Source of the DNA: CALKHT01 sp964511575
Lineage (GTDB): Bacteria > Planctomycetota > Phycisphaerae > Phycisphaerales > Phycisphaeraceae
Length of the DNA: 64,000 nucleotides
NCBI GenBank assembly: GCA_964511575.1
Contig: CAZEFM010000008.1
Location: forward strand, 4,751-68,750
Direction: 5' to 3'
Shown: one piece after another, positions 33,067-42,385 of the stretch
Layout: the number at the start of each line of letters is the position of its first letter
Position numbering within the stretch: the first letter of the stretch is position 1
Program-made: the position numbers and the translations under genes
Notes under the pieces: model-generated
Told to the model about the DNA's origin: nothing
The model's database searches: none
The model's input: the letters and a program-made list of their open reading frames with translations, nothing else

Positions 33067-34377
33067 ATGAGCAAGGTTGTTGGGATCATCCTCGTGATCG
33101 CCGTGGGGCTGGGCGGGATCTATTACTGGCGCAACAGCCATGTGCAGGCAGCGGCGGAGGCGGGGCAGGAGCAGGCGACGGCGACGGTGACCCGCGGCAC
33201 GCTGGTGCAGAGCGTGGCGAGCACCGGGCGCGTCGTGTCCAACCTCGATGTGGAGATCAAGTGCAAGGCGAGCGGGCGGGTGGAGAAGCTGCCCTTCGAT
33301 GTCAGCGACACCGTCTCGCAGGGCGACCTGCTGGTTGAACTGGACCCGGTGGATGAAGAACGCGCGGTGAAGTTGGCGGAGGTGGCGCTGGCGTCAAGCA
33401 AGGCACGGCTGGATCAGGCGCGGCAGAACCTCGCGGTCGCCGAGCACAACCTCACAACGGCGACGACCCGGGCGCAGGCCACGCTGCAATCGGCTCAGGC
33501 GCGGGCACGGGAGCTGCGCACCAAGGCCGATCGGCGGCGTGACCTGCTGCAGCAGAATCTCGGCAGTGTGGAGGATTACGACACGGCCGAGTCGGCGGCG
33601 ATCGTCGCACAGGCGGATGTCCTCACCGCTCAGGCTGCGATTGAAGAACTCGAAGCGCAACGGCTGACGCTGGAGACACGGCGACAGGACATCACCCTCG
33701 CCGAGGCGCAGGTGGAATCGGACGAGATCGCGCTGGCGAACACGCGGCAACGGCTGGCGGACACCAAGGTCTTCGCCCCGATCGATGGTGTGGTGTCCGA
33801 ACGCAACGTCCAGATCGGCACGATCATTTCCTCAGGCATCACCAACGTGGGCGGCGGGACGACGGTGCTGCTGCTGTCGGATCTGTCGCGCATCTTCGTG
33901 CTTGCTTCCGTGGATGAAAGCGACATCGGTCGCGTACAGCTCGATCAGGATGTGCAGATCACGGTGGATGCGTTTCCCGGCGTGCCGTTCGGCGGCAAGG
34001 TGGTGCGCATCGCGACGAAGGGGGTGAACGTCTCCAATGTGGTGACTTTCGAAGTGAAGATCGAGGTGACGAGTGAGAACAAGTCGCTGCTCAAGCCGGA
34101 GATGACGGCAAACGTGCAGATCGTGTCGGATGCGCGGGAGGATGTGCTGCTGGTGCCGGTGAAGGCCATCAGCCGCAGGGATCATCGTTCGATTGCGATG
34201 GTGAGGCGCGGCGGCGTGACGGTGGAGCAGGAGGTGCAGCTCGGCACGACCGATGGCATGCAGGTGGAAGTGGTGTCGGGTCTGGCGGAAGGGGATGTGC
34301 TGGTGCTGCAGTCGAGCGAGCCTGCCAGCCGATGGCGCGGCGGACCGATGGGGCCTGGCGGAGGTCCGCGACGATGA
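33067..34377 (+). CDS. macA: MacA-like periplasmic adaptor (HlyD/MFP family)
   Basis: 436 residues. One N-terminal membrane anchor (about 4-21), then lipoyl half 'IKCKASGRVEKLPFDVSD', a coiled-coil hairpin at about 100-230 rich in Ala/Gln/Arg, second lipoyl half 'TKVFAPIDGVVSERNVQIG', beta-barrel ('DESDIGRVQLDQDVQITVDA') and a membrane-proximal domain. The C-terminus is Gly/Pro/Arg-rich. Its stop overlaps the start of the ABC ATPase gene by 4 bases (ATGA), and a MacB permease gene follows, so it is the adaptor of a MacAB-TolC-type tripartite exporter. Substrate not predictable; macrolide export is only the textbook example. Confidence 0.9.
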   Translation: MSKVVGIILVIAVGLGGIYYWRNSHVQAAAEAGQEQATATVTRGTLVQSVASTGRVVSNLDVEIKCKASGRVEKLPFDVSDTVSQGDLLVELDPVDEERAVKLAEVALASSKARLDQARQNLAVAEHNLTTATTRAQATLQSAQARARELRTKADRRRDLLQQNLGSVEDYDTAESAAIVAQADVLTAQAAIEELEAQRLTLETRRQDITLAEAQVESDEIALANTRQRLADTKVFAPIDGVVSERNVQIGTIISSGITNVGGGTTVLLLSDLSRIFVLASVDESDIGRVQLDQDVQITVDAFPGVPFGGKVVRIATKGVNVSNVVTFEVKIEVTSENKSLLKPEMTANVQIVSDAREDVLLVPVKAISRRDHRSIAMVRRGGVTVEQEVQLGTTDGMQVEVVSGLAEGDVLVLQSSEPASRWRGGPMGPGGGPRR

Positions 34378-35066
34378 TCGAAGCGAAGGCGCTGCGCAAA
34401 ACCTACGAGCTGGGTGGGCAGACAGTCGTCGCGCTGGATGATGTCAGCTTCACGATTGAAGCGGGGGAGATGCTCGCCATTCGCGGGCCTTCGGGCAGCG
34501 GCAAGTCGACGCTGATGAACATTCTGGGGTGTTTGGATCGGCCGGACTCGGGCAGCTACATCCTCGCGGGGGAGGATGTGTCGCACCTGTCGAAGAATCG
34601 GCTGGCGGAGATTCGCAATCAGCGCATCGGGTTTGTGTTTCAGGCGTTCAATCTGCTGCCACGAATGACCGCGTTGGAGAACGTGGAGTTGCCGCTGCAT
34701 TATGCGGGTCGTCGGGATGCGGCGGCGCGGGCGGCGGAGGCGCTGCAACTGGTGGGGTTGGCCGACCGCACGCACCACGAGCCGAACCAGTTGTCCGGCG
34801 GGCAGCGTCAGCGTGTGGCGATCGCGCGGGCGCTGGTGACGAACCCGGCGATTGTGCTCGCGGATGAGCCGACGGGTGCGTTGGACAGCCGCACCGGTGC
34901 GGAGATTCTGGCGTTGTTTCGCGAACTCAACGCGCAGGGCAGGACGATCATTCTGGTGACGCACGATCCGGTGGTGGCGGGGCATTGTCCGCGTGAGATT
35001 TACCTGACGGACGGCCGCATCGCCGATCCGCCGGACGTCGCCCGCCCTGTATCGGAGGTGGCGTGA
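34374..35066 (+). CDS. MacB-type ABC transporter ATPase
   Basis: 230 residues. Walker A 'GPSGSGKST', Q-loop 'GFVFQAFNLLPRM', ABC signature 'LSGGQRQRVAIARAL', Walker B 'IVLADEPTGALD' and H-loop 'ILVTHDP' are all intact. 'LADEPTGALDS' and 'NILGCLDRPDSG' are typical of the LolD/MacB branch. The ATG at 34374 overlaps the preceding stop; a longer in-frame start at 34332 is inside the adaptor gene and not needed. The stop overlaps the permease start by one base (TGATG). In most MacB proteins ATPase and permease are fused; here they are separate genes. Confidence 0.93.
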   Translation: MIEAKALRKTYELGGQTVVALDDVSFTIEAGEMLAIRGPSGSGKSTLMNILGCLDRPDSGSYILAGEDVSHLSKNRLAEIRNQRIGFVFQAFNLLPRMTALENVELPLHYAGRRDAAARAAEALQLVGLADRTHHEPNQLSGGQRQRVAIARALVTNPAIVLADEPTGALDSRTGAEILALFRELNAQGRTIILVTHDPVVAGHCPREIYLTDGRIADPPDVARPVSEVA

Positions 35067-36271
35067 TGTTCGTGTGGATGGTGGCAAAGGTGGCGTTGAA
35101 AAGCCTGGCGGCGAATAAGCTGCGCTCGGTGCTGGCGATGCTGGGGATCATCATCGGGGTGGGCGCGGTGATTGCGATGCTGGCGATCGGGGCCGGGGCG
35201 CAGGAGCAGGTGCTCAGCCGCATCACCGCGATGGGGACGGACCTGCTGATCGTGCGGCCGGGGCAGCGCGGCACGGGCGGGGTGATGTCGGGCACGCAGC
35301 AGAACCTGACCATCGAGGATGCGATGGCGATTGTCGAACTTCCCGGCGTGAAGGCGGTGGCGCCGGTGGTGAGCGGCAACGAACAGATCAAATACTTCGC
35401 CAACAACACGCGCACCAGTGTGACGGGCACCTCCATCACTTACTTCGATGTGCGCAACTTCGCCATTGGCGATGGTGAATTGTTCACCGAGCAGGATGCC
35501 CAGCGCATGGCGCGCGTGGCGGTCATCGGGCCGACCACCGCGACGAATCTGTTCGGCGGACAGGACCCCATCGGGCAGAACATCAAGATCAGAGGCATCA
35601 ACTTCCGCGTGGTCGGCGTGCTGGAAGGCAAGGGCGATCAGGGATGGTTCAACCCCGATGATCAGGTGTTCATCCCGTACTCCACGGCCATGAAGCAGTT
35701 GCTCGGCGTCAACTATCTGCGCGAGATCGACATTCAGGCACACGAGAACGTTTCACTCGATCAACTGGCGACGCAGGTGACGGAGTTGTTGCGGCAGCGT
35801 CACCGCGTGCAGCCGGGCATGCCGGACGACGTGACGATTCACAACCAGGCCGACCTGCTGGAAACGGCATCGAACGTGATTCGCACGTTTACGGTGCTGC
35901 TGGGTTCGGTGGCGGCGATCTCGTTGCTGGTGGGCGGGATCGGCATCATGAACATCATGCTCGTGACGGTGACGGAGCGCACCCGTGAGATCGGCATCCG
36001 CAAAGCGATCGGCGCCAAGGATCGTGATATTCTGCGGCAGTTTCTGGTTGAGGCGCTGATCATGAGCGCGGTGGGCGGATTGTTGGGCGTGGCGGTCGGT
36101 GCGGGGGCGGCACAGTTGATTTCGGGATTCACCGATTTCAGCACGATCGTTCAACCTTACAGCGTTGTGCTGGCACTGGGATTCTCCGGTGCGGTGGGTG
36201 TCTTTTTCGGATACTACCCCGCCACCCGAGCCGCCCGGCTCGACCCGATCGATGCCTTGCGGTATGAGTAG
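35066..36271 (+). CDS. MacB-type ABC permease
   Basis: 401 residues. Four membrane helices: one near the N-terminus ('MLGIIIGVGAVIAMLAIG') and three near the C-terminus (about 270-385), with a large periplasmic MacB core domain between them (about 45-265, 'ITAMGTDLLIVRPGQRG', 'VAVIGPTTATNLFGGQDP'). The cytoplasmic 'TERTREIGIRKAIGAKDRDIL' couples to the ATPase, and 'GYYPATRAARLDPIDALRYE' is the standard C-terminus. Forms a half-transporter that, as a dimer with the ATPase and MacA, drives export through TolC. A GTG three bases earlier is also possible as start. Confidence 0.93.
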   Translation: MFVWMVAKVALKSLAANKLRSVLAMLGIIIGVGAVIAMLAIGAGAQEQVLSRITAMGTDLLIVRPGQRGTGGVMSGTQQNLTIEDAMAIVELPGVKAVAPVVSGNEQIKYFANNTRTSVTGTSITYFDVRNFAIGDGELFTEQDAQRMARVAVIGPTTATNLFGGQDPIGQNIKIRGINFRVVGVLEGKGDQGWFNPDDQVFIPYSTAMKQLLGVNYLREIDIQAHENVSLDQLATQVTELLRQRHRVQPGMPDDVTIHNQADLLETASNVIRTFTVLLGSVAAISLLVGGIGIMNIMLVTVTERTREIGIRKAIGAKDRDILRQFLVEALIMSAVGGLLGVAVGAGAAQLISGFTDFSTIVQPYSVVLALGFSGAVGVFFGYYPATRAARLDPIDALRYE

Positions 36272-36279
36272 TTGTGAGC

Positions 36280-36425
36280 CATGGATGGCCACGGATGGAT
36301 ACGGATGAAGACATGTTTTGACGGGATAAACGAGATCGGCGGATGAGAAAATGGGGCTCGAGCGTTCGCGCTGAATGAAAGAGCTTCAGTCCATCCTGTT
36401 CATCCTTGCAGGACGTAATGATTCG
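36280..36425. repeat. Degenerate 'GGATG/CATCC' intergenic repeat
   Basis: The gap between the MacB permease and the RND gene carries several 'GGATG' units (in 'CATGGATGGCCACGGATGG') and later their complement ('CCATCCTGTTCATCC'), which can fold back on each other. The composition resembles short intergenic repeats spread through planctomycete genomes. It interrupts an otherwise tight efflux gene run. Confidence 0.35.
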
Positions 36426-36462
36426 TATTCATCGACGGCTGAAATGTTTCGGAGTTTGACGC

Positions 36463-39400
36463 ATGCGGAAACTTGCCGAGGTTTGTATTGAGCGGCCGAT
36501 CTTCGCCTCGATGTTGATTATGGCGTTGGTGGTGGTGGGGGCGGCGGCGCATTATCAGTTGGGGGTGGACCGATTCCCCTCGGTCGACATGCCGACGGTG
36601 AGCATCCGCACGTCGCTGCCGGGCGCTTCGCCTGAGGTGATGGAGACGGAAGTCACGGAGAAGATCGAGGAAGTCGTCAACACGGTGGACGGCATCGAGG
36701 AGTTGCGGTCGATCACGGGCGCGGGGCAGTCGATCGTGATCGCCACGTTTCGGCTGGACCGCGATGTGGACTCGGCGGCGCAGGATGTGCGCGACCGTGT
36801 GGCGACAGTGATTCGTCGGCTGCCGGACGATGCCGATCCGCCGGTGGTGTCGAAGTTCGACAACGATTCGCGGCCGGTGTTGGAACTGGCGCTGTCGGGT
36901 GATCGCACGCTGCGTGAGTTGACCGAAATCGCTGACAAAATCGTCAAGCCGCAGCTCGAACGCGCCAAGGGCGTGGGCGAAGTGGGCATCAACGGCGAGC
37001 TGGAGCGCGCGATCAACATCTGGGTCGATGCGGATCGACTGGCGGCGTATCAGCTTCCCATTACGGCGGTGCGTGACGCGATCGTGGCGCAGAACGCCGA
37101 GGTGCCCGGCGGCAACATCACCGGTGCGGAACGTGAACATCAGCTTCGCACCATGGGCCGCATCGTCGACCCGGCGAAGTTCAACGACGTGGTGATTGCG
37201 TATGTCAACGGCGCGCCGGTGCGGGTGCGCGACATCGGCCGCGCGGAGGACGGCACGAAGGAGCAGCGTTCGGTCACGCGGTTGAACGGCGAGCCGGCGG
37301 TGTCGCTGGAAATTCGTCGGCAAAGCGGCGCCAACACGATCGAAGTGATCGAACTGGTAAAGCAGAACATTGAAACGGTGCGACAGCAGCTTCCGCCGGG
37401 CGTGTCGCTGGAGATCATCAACGACCAGTCGCGCTACATCAATCTGGCGTTGCATGAAATCAACGTTCACCTCGTGCTCGGCTCGGGTTTGGCATGTCTG
37501 GTGGTGCTGGCGTTCATGCGCAGTTGGCGCTCGACGGTCATCGCGGGCGTCGCGATTCCCACTTCGGTGGTGGCGACGTTCGGCGTGATGTGGGCGCTGG
37601 ACTTCACGCTCAACAGCGTGACGATGCTGGCGCTGGTGCTGATGGTGGGCATCGTGATCGACGACGCCATCGTGGTGCTGGAGAACGTCTTCCGCTTTGT
37701 GGAAGAAAAGAAGATGACGCCGATGGAAGCCGCGCGGGAGGGCACGGCGGAGATCGCGCTGGCGGTGTTGGCAACGACGCTGAGCCTGGTCGTCATCTTC
37801 ATCCCCGTGTCGTTCATGAGCAGTATTTCGGGACGTTTCCTTTATCAGTTCGGCATCACGGCCGCGGTGGCGGTGATGGTCAGTCTGCTGGTGAGCTTCA
37901 CGCTCACGCCCACGTTGTCGGCACGCATGCTCGGCAAGGACGCGATGGGGCATGCCGCGTCGCGTGGCGGGTTCTATCGCTTCATCGATGCGAGCTATAC
38001 CGCCATGCTTCGCCTGTGCATGCGGTTTCGCATTCCCGTGGCGATCATCGCGCTGCTGGTGATGGCATCGTCGGTACCGCTGTACAAGATGGTGCGGCAG
38101 GACTACCTGCCCAGCGACGTGGACGAGGCGGAGTTCAGCGTGAACATCACCGCACGGGAAGGCACCAGCTTCACCGCGATGAATCAGGCGATGCGGACCA
38201 TCGAGGAAGAACTGCTGTCGATGTCGGAGGTGCGCACGGTGCTTGCCACGGCGGGGGGCGGGTGGCTCGGCGGCACCAACTCGGGACGCATGTACGTTCG
38301 CATCGCGCCACACGAGGAACGTTACTTTTCGCTGGGGCGGCTCTGGCGCGAAACGCTCAACGGCAACCCCGCTGCCGCGTTTCAGGGGAATTACACGCAG
38401 AGCGACGTGATGCAGAAGATCCGCTCGCGGTTACGCAAATACCGCGATTTGCGCATCGCCGTGCGCAACTTCCCGTCGTTCAACATCGGCGGCGGCAACT
38501 ACGATGTCGACTTTGTCATCCGCGGCCCCGAACTCGAAGCGCTTGCCCGCTACACGGAAACGTTGCGCGACATGACGATTGACGGGCGGATTCCCGGTAT
38601 CGTCGACGCCGACACGACGCTCAAGCTCGACAAGCCCGAGGTGCGGGTGCACATCGACCGGGAGCGTGCCGCGGACCTGGGCGTGAGCTCGCGCGACATC
38701 GGCACGGCTTTGCGCCTGATGGTGGGCGGGGACGATGAGATCAGCCGCTTTCGCGACCCGCAAACCAACGAGGATTACGATGTGCAGCTTCGTCTGTCGG
38801 AACACGACCGCACCGACCTGTCAACGGTGCCGCGATTGCTGTTGCCCGGCGGAAACGGTGCGGGATTGATCGAGCTGCGCAATTTGGCATCGCTGGAAAC
38901 CGCCACGAGTGCGGCACGCATCGACCGGTTGAACCGTCAGCGTGCCGCCAACGTGCGCGCCGGTGTCGCGCCGGGGTACGCGCTGGCGGATCGACTCGAA
39001 GCGATGCGCGAGGCGGCTGAATCGCTGGACATGCCCGCGACCTACACCACCACCGTCAGTGGGCGCGGCCGGGAACTGGAACGCACCTTCAACGAGTTCC
39101 TCTGGGCGTTCGGGTTGTCCGTCATCTTCATGTATATGATCCTGGCATCCAACTACGAAAGCCTCGTCCACCCGTTCACGATTCTGCTGTCGCTGCCGTT
39201 GGCGGTGCCGTTCGCGTTCCTCTCGCTGTATCTCAGCGATGGTTCGCTCAATCTGTATTCGGCGCTGGGTATTCTTGTGCTGTTCGGCGTGGTGAAGAAG
39301 AACTCGATTCTACAGATCGACCACATGAACCAGCTGCGCGCCAAGGGCATGCCGCGGTATGAGGCGATCATCGAGGGCAACCGCGATCGTTTGCGGCCGA

Positions 39401-39651
39401 TTCTGATGACGACACTGTCGCTGGTGGCGGGCATGCTGCCGTTGGCGCTGGGGACGGGGCCGGGCGCTGAGGAACGCCGGGCGGTGGCGATCGTGGTGAT
39501 CGGCGGTCAGTCGCTGTCGCTGGTGTTGACGCTGCTGGTGACGCCGGTGGCTTATTCGCTGCTGGACGATCTGGGCTTGATGCTGCGTCGCCGCCGCCGC
39601 GCGGATCATGCTGCCACCACCGCCGAACCGGTCGCCGCGATGCACGAATGA
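36463..39651 (+). CDS. RND multidrug/solute efflux pump
   Basis: 1062 residues, full length for an AcrB/MexF-type pump. Start 'MRKLAEVCIERPIFASML' matches the family. Twelve membrane helices with two large periplasmic loops. The proton relay is intact: the Asp pair in 'GIVIDDAIVVLENVF' (helix 4) and Lys in 'FGVVKKNSILQIDHMN' (helix 10). The GGAG site lies upstream of ATG 36463. As a trimer with a periplasmic adaptor and TolC it exports hydrophobic or amphipathic compounds using the proton gradient. The adaptor could be the lipoprotein at 29987-31351 since the adaptor nearer by belongs to the MacB genes. It ends 33 bp before the convergent ABC-2 operon. Confidence 0.93.
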   Translation: MRKLAEVCIERPIFASMLIMALVVVGAAAHYQLGVDRFPSVDMPTVSIRTSLPGASPEVMETEVTEKIEEVVNTVDGIEELRSITGAGQSIVIATFRLDRDVDSAAQDVRDRVATVIRRLPDDADPPVVSKFDNDSRPVLELALSGDRTLRELTEIADKIVKPQLERAKGVGEVGINGELERAINIWVDADRLAAYQLPITAVRDAIVAQNAEVPGGNITGAEREHQLRTMGRIVDPAKFNDVVIAYVNGAPVRVRDIGRAEDGTKEQRSVTRLNGEPAVSLEIRRQSGANTIEVIELVKQNIETVRQQLPPGVSLEIINDQSRYINLALHEINVHLVLGSGLACLVVLAFMRSWRSTVIAGVAIPTSVVATFGVMWALDFTLNSVTMLALVLMVGIVIDDAIVVLENVFRFVEEKKMTPMEAAREGTAEIALAVLATTLSLVVIFIPVSFMSSISGRFLYQFGITAAVAVMVSLLVSFTLTPTLSARMLGKDAMGHAASRGGFYRFIDASYTAMLRLCMRFRIPVAIIALLVMASSVPLYKMVRQDYLPSDVDEAEFSVNITAREGTSFTAMNQAMRTIEEELLSMSEVRTVLATAGGGWLGGTNSGRMYVRIAPHEERYFSLGRLWRETLNGNPAAAFQGNYTQSDVMQKIRSRLRKYRDLRIAVRNFPSFNIGGGNYDVDFVIRGPELEALARYTETLRDMTIDGRIPGIVDADTTLKLDKPEVRVHIDRERAADLGVSSRDIGTALRLMVGGDDEISRFRDPQTNEDYDVQLRLSEHDRTDLSTVPRLLLPGGNGAGLIELRNLASLETATSAARIDRLNRQRAANVRAGVAPGYALADRLEAMREAAESLDMPATYTTTVSGRGRELERTFNEFLWAFGLSVIFMYMILASNYESLVHPFTILLSLPLAVPFAFLSLYLSDGSLNLYSALGILVLFGVVKKNSILQIDHMNQLRAKGMPRYEAIIEGNRDRLRPILMTTLSLVAGMLPLALGTGPGAEERRAVAIVVIGGQSLSLVLTLLVTPVAYSLLDDLGLMLRRRRRADHAATTAEPVAAMHE

Positions 39652-39683
39652 CGCGGCGTCGACACGGTGGCTGTTGCCGGGTG

Positions 39684-41405
39684 TCAGACGCGCTGGAGCA
39701 TTCGATCGGCACGGCTGAGGACGAATTGCCTCAGCAGCAGCAAGATCGATCCGTGCATCATGAAGTTGAAGATGATAACACCGGGGACCGTATCGAACTC
39801 GCGCAGGTCGCGGAACTCGGTGTAGGGGATAATGGTTGCGGGACTGAGGAGAAAGAGCCAACGGTACGAGGAGTTGGAATTGATTCGGAACGCTTCGCTC
39901 ACAATTGCGAGGATGATCGGCACGCCCATGAGCCAGATCACCAGCACCGCGACTGCCGCGACGATGGCCTTGGCCTGCGAGCGAACGAGCAGGCTGATCG
40001 CCACGCCCAGCCACATCACCAGCGGCAGGTAAATCACCAGCGACAGGAGGGAACTGGTGAGATAGGCTGCATTGCCGTCGTTGTAGCCGTAGTAATAGGA
40101 CGATGTGCCTCCCCAGTGCAGATATGCCTGCGCGATGTAGATGCTCAGGAAGGGGATCCACAGCGTGAACGCCACGCGCCAAAGCCCGGCCATCTTCTGT
40201 CGGATGATCTCGCTGCCGGTGATCGGCATGGTGAGCATCGTGTCCATGGTCTGGCGGCTGCGTTCGACGGTGAAGAGGTTGGCGGCCATCACGGTGAGGA
40301 TCAGCGCGACGATGATCCACAGGAACATGAGAACGACGCCGAGGCCCTCGCCGTTACCGCCGTGGTCGTACAGCGTCACGAGAATGACAAAGCCGATGGG
40401 TGCCTGCAGCAACAGCAGCACGCGGATGCGGTGGTGCAGCTTGCCCATGCTCTTGCGGTAGACTTCGCGCCAGGCGATGGCTTTGTCGCCCGGGAGTGTG
40501 TCGGTGTCGCGCCACAGCGTGATGCCGCCGGTGATGCGGTTGGCGCGGGTGAAGAGTTTGTCAAGCCAGCGGAAAACCGCAAGCAGCGCATTGCGCGGCG
40601 GGAGCATCGCGCGGCGCACCAGGAACACCCGCGCCAGCACCAGAAACAGCACCGTTGACATGATGATGGGCGTGGCGTGCCACATTAGGTCGGGCAGCCC
40701 GGTCGTGCCCATCATGTTCATGTCCAGATGCACGATGTAAACGACGGGCGGAATGAGGGCGTACACCCATTCGTCGACTCCGTTGAAAATGGACCACCAG
40801 AACATGGAATACAACATGATGGGGACGAAGTAGATCGCCGCCGCGACGAGATAGAACCCGATAAATGCTGCCGCGGTGCTGCGACACCATGTGGAAAGGA
40901 GCAGCGCCAGCGCACCGACCTGCAGGCAGCAGAGCGTGAGCATGATGATCGCCGCGACAATGGCGTCGCTGGTCACGCCGCCGAGCGTGTAGGCGATCGC
41001 CATGAGTGGCAGCGACAGGAGCAGAAACGTCCCCATCGGGACGAGCCCGCTGAGGTACTTCTGCAGGAGGATCTCCCGCGGCCGCAGCGTCGTGAGCATG
41101 AGCAGCACCAGCGAGTCGCGCTCCTTCTCGCGGGTGATTGCGCCGCTCATCAGGGCGGGCAGAAAGAGGTAAATCCCCGCGAACTGCACGAACACGATCA
41201 TGGCGAACAGTTCGTGCCCGCGCCCCAGCACCCACAGCGCGTTGCCATCGGCGCGGTCGAAAAAGCTGTAAAGGTACATCCCCGAAAAGAAAAAGAGGAA
41301 CGCGGCATAGATTGTGCGCACGGAATAGGTGCGCCGGCGGGCGGCCTGCTCCACCAGTTCCTTCGCCAGCAGCGGCAGCGACAGTCGCGGCATTCGCACC
41401 TTCAT
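39684..41405 (-). CDS. ABC-2 type exporter permease
   Basis: 573 residues. About 12 membrane helices in two groups: an N-terminal half with 'SGAITREKERDSLVLLMLTTLRPREILLQK' (shown here in part as 'ITREKERDSLVLLMLTTL') and a C-terminal half with a second such motif, 'TVERSRQTMDTMLTMPITGSE' in its short form 'SRQTMDTMLTMPITG'. Both are the cytoplasmic coupling helices of ABC-2 permeases, so this is a duplicated permease in one chain. Its start overlaps the ATPase stop by 4 bases (ATGA). Substrate unknown. Confidence 0.88.
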   Translation of the reverse strand: MKVRMPRLSLPLLAKELVEQAARRRTYSVRTIYAAFLFFFSGMYLYSFFDRADGNALWVLGRGHELFAMIVFVQFAGIYLFLPALMSGAITREKERDSLVLLMLTTLRPREILLQKYLSGLVPMGTFLLLSLPLMAIAYTLGGVTSDAIVAAIIMLTLCCLQVGALALLLSTWCRSTAAAFIGFYLVAAAIYFVPIMLYSMFWWSIFNGVDEWVYALIPPVVYIVHLDMNMMGTTGLPDLMWHATPIIMSTVLFLVLARVFLVRRAMLPPRNALLAVFRWLDKLFTRANRITGGITLWRDTDTLPGDKAIAWREVYRKSMGKLHHRIRVLLLLQAPIGFVILVTLYDHGGNGEGLGVVLMFLWIIVALILTVMAANLFTVERSRQTMDTMLTMPITGSEIIRQKMAGLWRVAFTLWIPFLSIYIAQAYLHWGGTSSYYYGYNDGNAAYLTSSLLSLVIYLPLVMWLGVAISLLVRSQAKAIVAAVAVLVIWLMGVPIILAIVSEAFRINSNSSYRWLFLLSPATIIPYTEFRDLREFDTVPGVIIFNFMMHGSILLLLRQFVLSRADRMLQRV

Positions 41406-42379
41406 GCTGTCGTCCCCTGCGTCAGCTTCATGAACGCCGTCTCCATATCCATCACCTCCGGCTGGAACATGCGCACGCGTGCGCCGATCTGGTGCAACCG
41501 CCCCAGCAAATCCTCCACCGGCAGTTGATCCTCGTGCAGCTTGATGGCGAGCCGATCGGGCTGCTCCTCGACAGAGGCCACGCCTTCGATCGCGCGGATG
41601 CGCGACAGCAACCCATCGCCGTTGCTCCCGCCTGCCTCGGCGTGGCCGTTCCCGTTGCCGCTGTGAAGATTCGACACCTGCACATGGATCACACGCAGCA
41701 GGCCCAGTCGACGGTAAATGTCCTCAAGCGACCCTTCCGCCACAAGCGACCCGGCTTCGATAATGCCGATGCGCGTGCACAGGTGCGCCAGCTCGTGCAG
41801 GATGTGGCTGGAAATGAGGATCGTCTTGCCCATGTTGCGCAGCTCTTTGAGCAGCTCGCGGATTTCGATGCGCGCCCGCGGGTCCAGTCCGCTTGCCGGC
41901 TCATCGAGCAGCAGCAGGTCGGGGTCGTGCAGCAGCACGCGCGCCAGCCCCAGCCGCTGCTTCATGCCGCGCGACAGCGAATCGACCTGCGCATCGCGCT
42001 TGCGTTCCAGGTCGGTGAGATGGAGCACATCCTCGACGACTTTCTTGCGTTTGGCGCGATCGACGCGGAAGGCGGAAGCGAAGAAGTGCAGGTATTCCCA
42101 CGCGGTAAGGTCTTCGTACACGCCGAAAAAGTCGGGCATGTAGCCGATGCGTTCGCGAATGAGCATCGGGTGACTGGGGATGTCGATGCCGTCGAGCGAT
42201 GCCGACCCGCCGTTGGGTTTAAGCAGGGTGGCGAGCACCTTGATGGTGGAGCTTTTGCCCGCGCCGTTGGGGCCGATGAAGCCGAACACTTCCCCCTTGG
42301 GGATTTCGAAGGAGATGTTGCGTACCGCCTCGAGCTTGCCGTAGCGGACGACCAGGTTGTCGACTTTCACGAATGACAT
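41402..42379 (-). CDS. ABC-2 exporter ATPase
   Basis: 325 residues. Walker A 'GPNGAGKSS', 'GYMPDFFGVYEDLT', signature 'LSRGMKQRLGLARVL' , Walker B 'LLLLDEPASGLDP', H-loop 'ILISSHIL'. After residue 225 comes a linker rich in Gly/Asn/Ser ('SGNGNGHAEAGG') and a C-terminal domain of about 70 residues with 'MDMETAFMKLT', usual for drug or polysaccharide ABC-2 ATPases. Middle gene of a three-gene unit: a 744-residue membrane-anchored protein, this ATPase and the permease. The set-up resembles the GldA/GldF/GldG arrangement. Confidence 0.93.
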   Translation of the reverse strand: MSFVKVDNLVVRYGKLEAVRNISFEIPKGEVFGFIGPNGAGKSSTIKVLATLLKPNGGSASLDGIDIPSHPMLIRERIGYMPDFFGVYEDLTAWEYLHFFASAFRVDRAKRKKVVEDVLHLTDLERKRDAQVDSLSRGMKQRLGLARVLLHDPDLLLLDEPASGLDPRARIEIRELLKELRNMGKTILISSHILHELAHLCTRIGIIEAGSLVAEGSLEDIYRRLGLLRVIHVQVSNLHSGNGNGHAEAGGSNGDGLLSRIRAIEGVASVEEQPDRLAIKLHEDQLPVEDLLGRLHQIGARVRMFQPEVMDMETAFMKLTQGTTA

Positions 42380-42385
42380 GGCGTT

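Noticed and set aside
36400..38313. 637-codon ORF on the minus strand
   Set aside because: Opposite the RND pump, extremely His/Arg rich; not a protein-like sequence.
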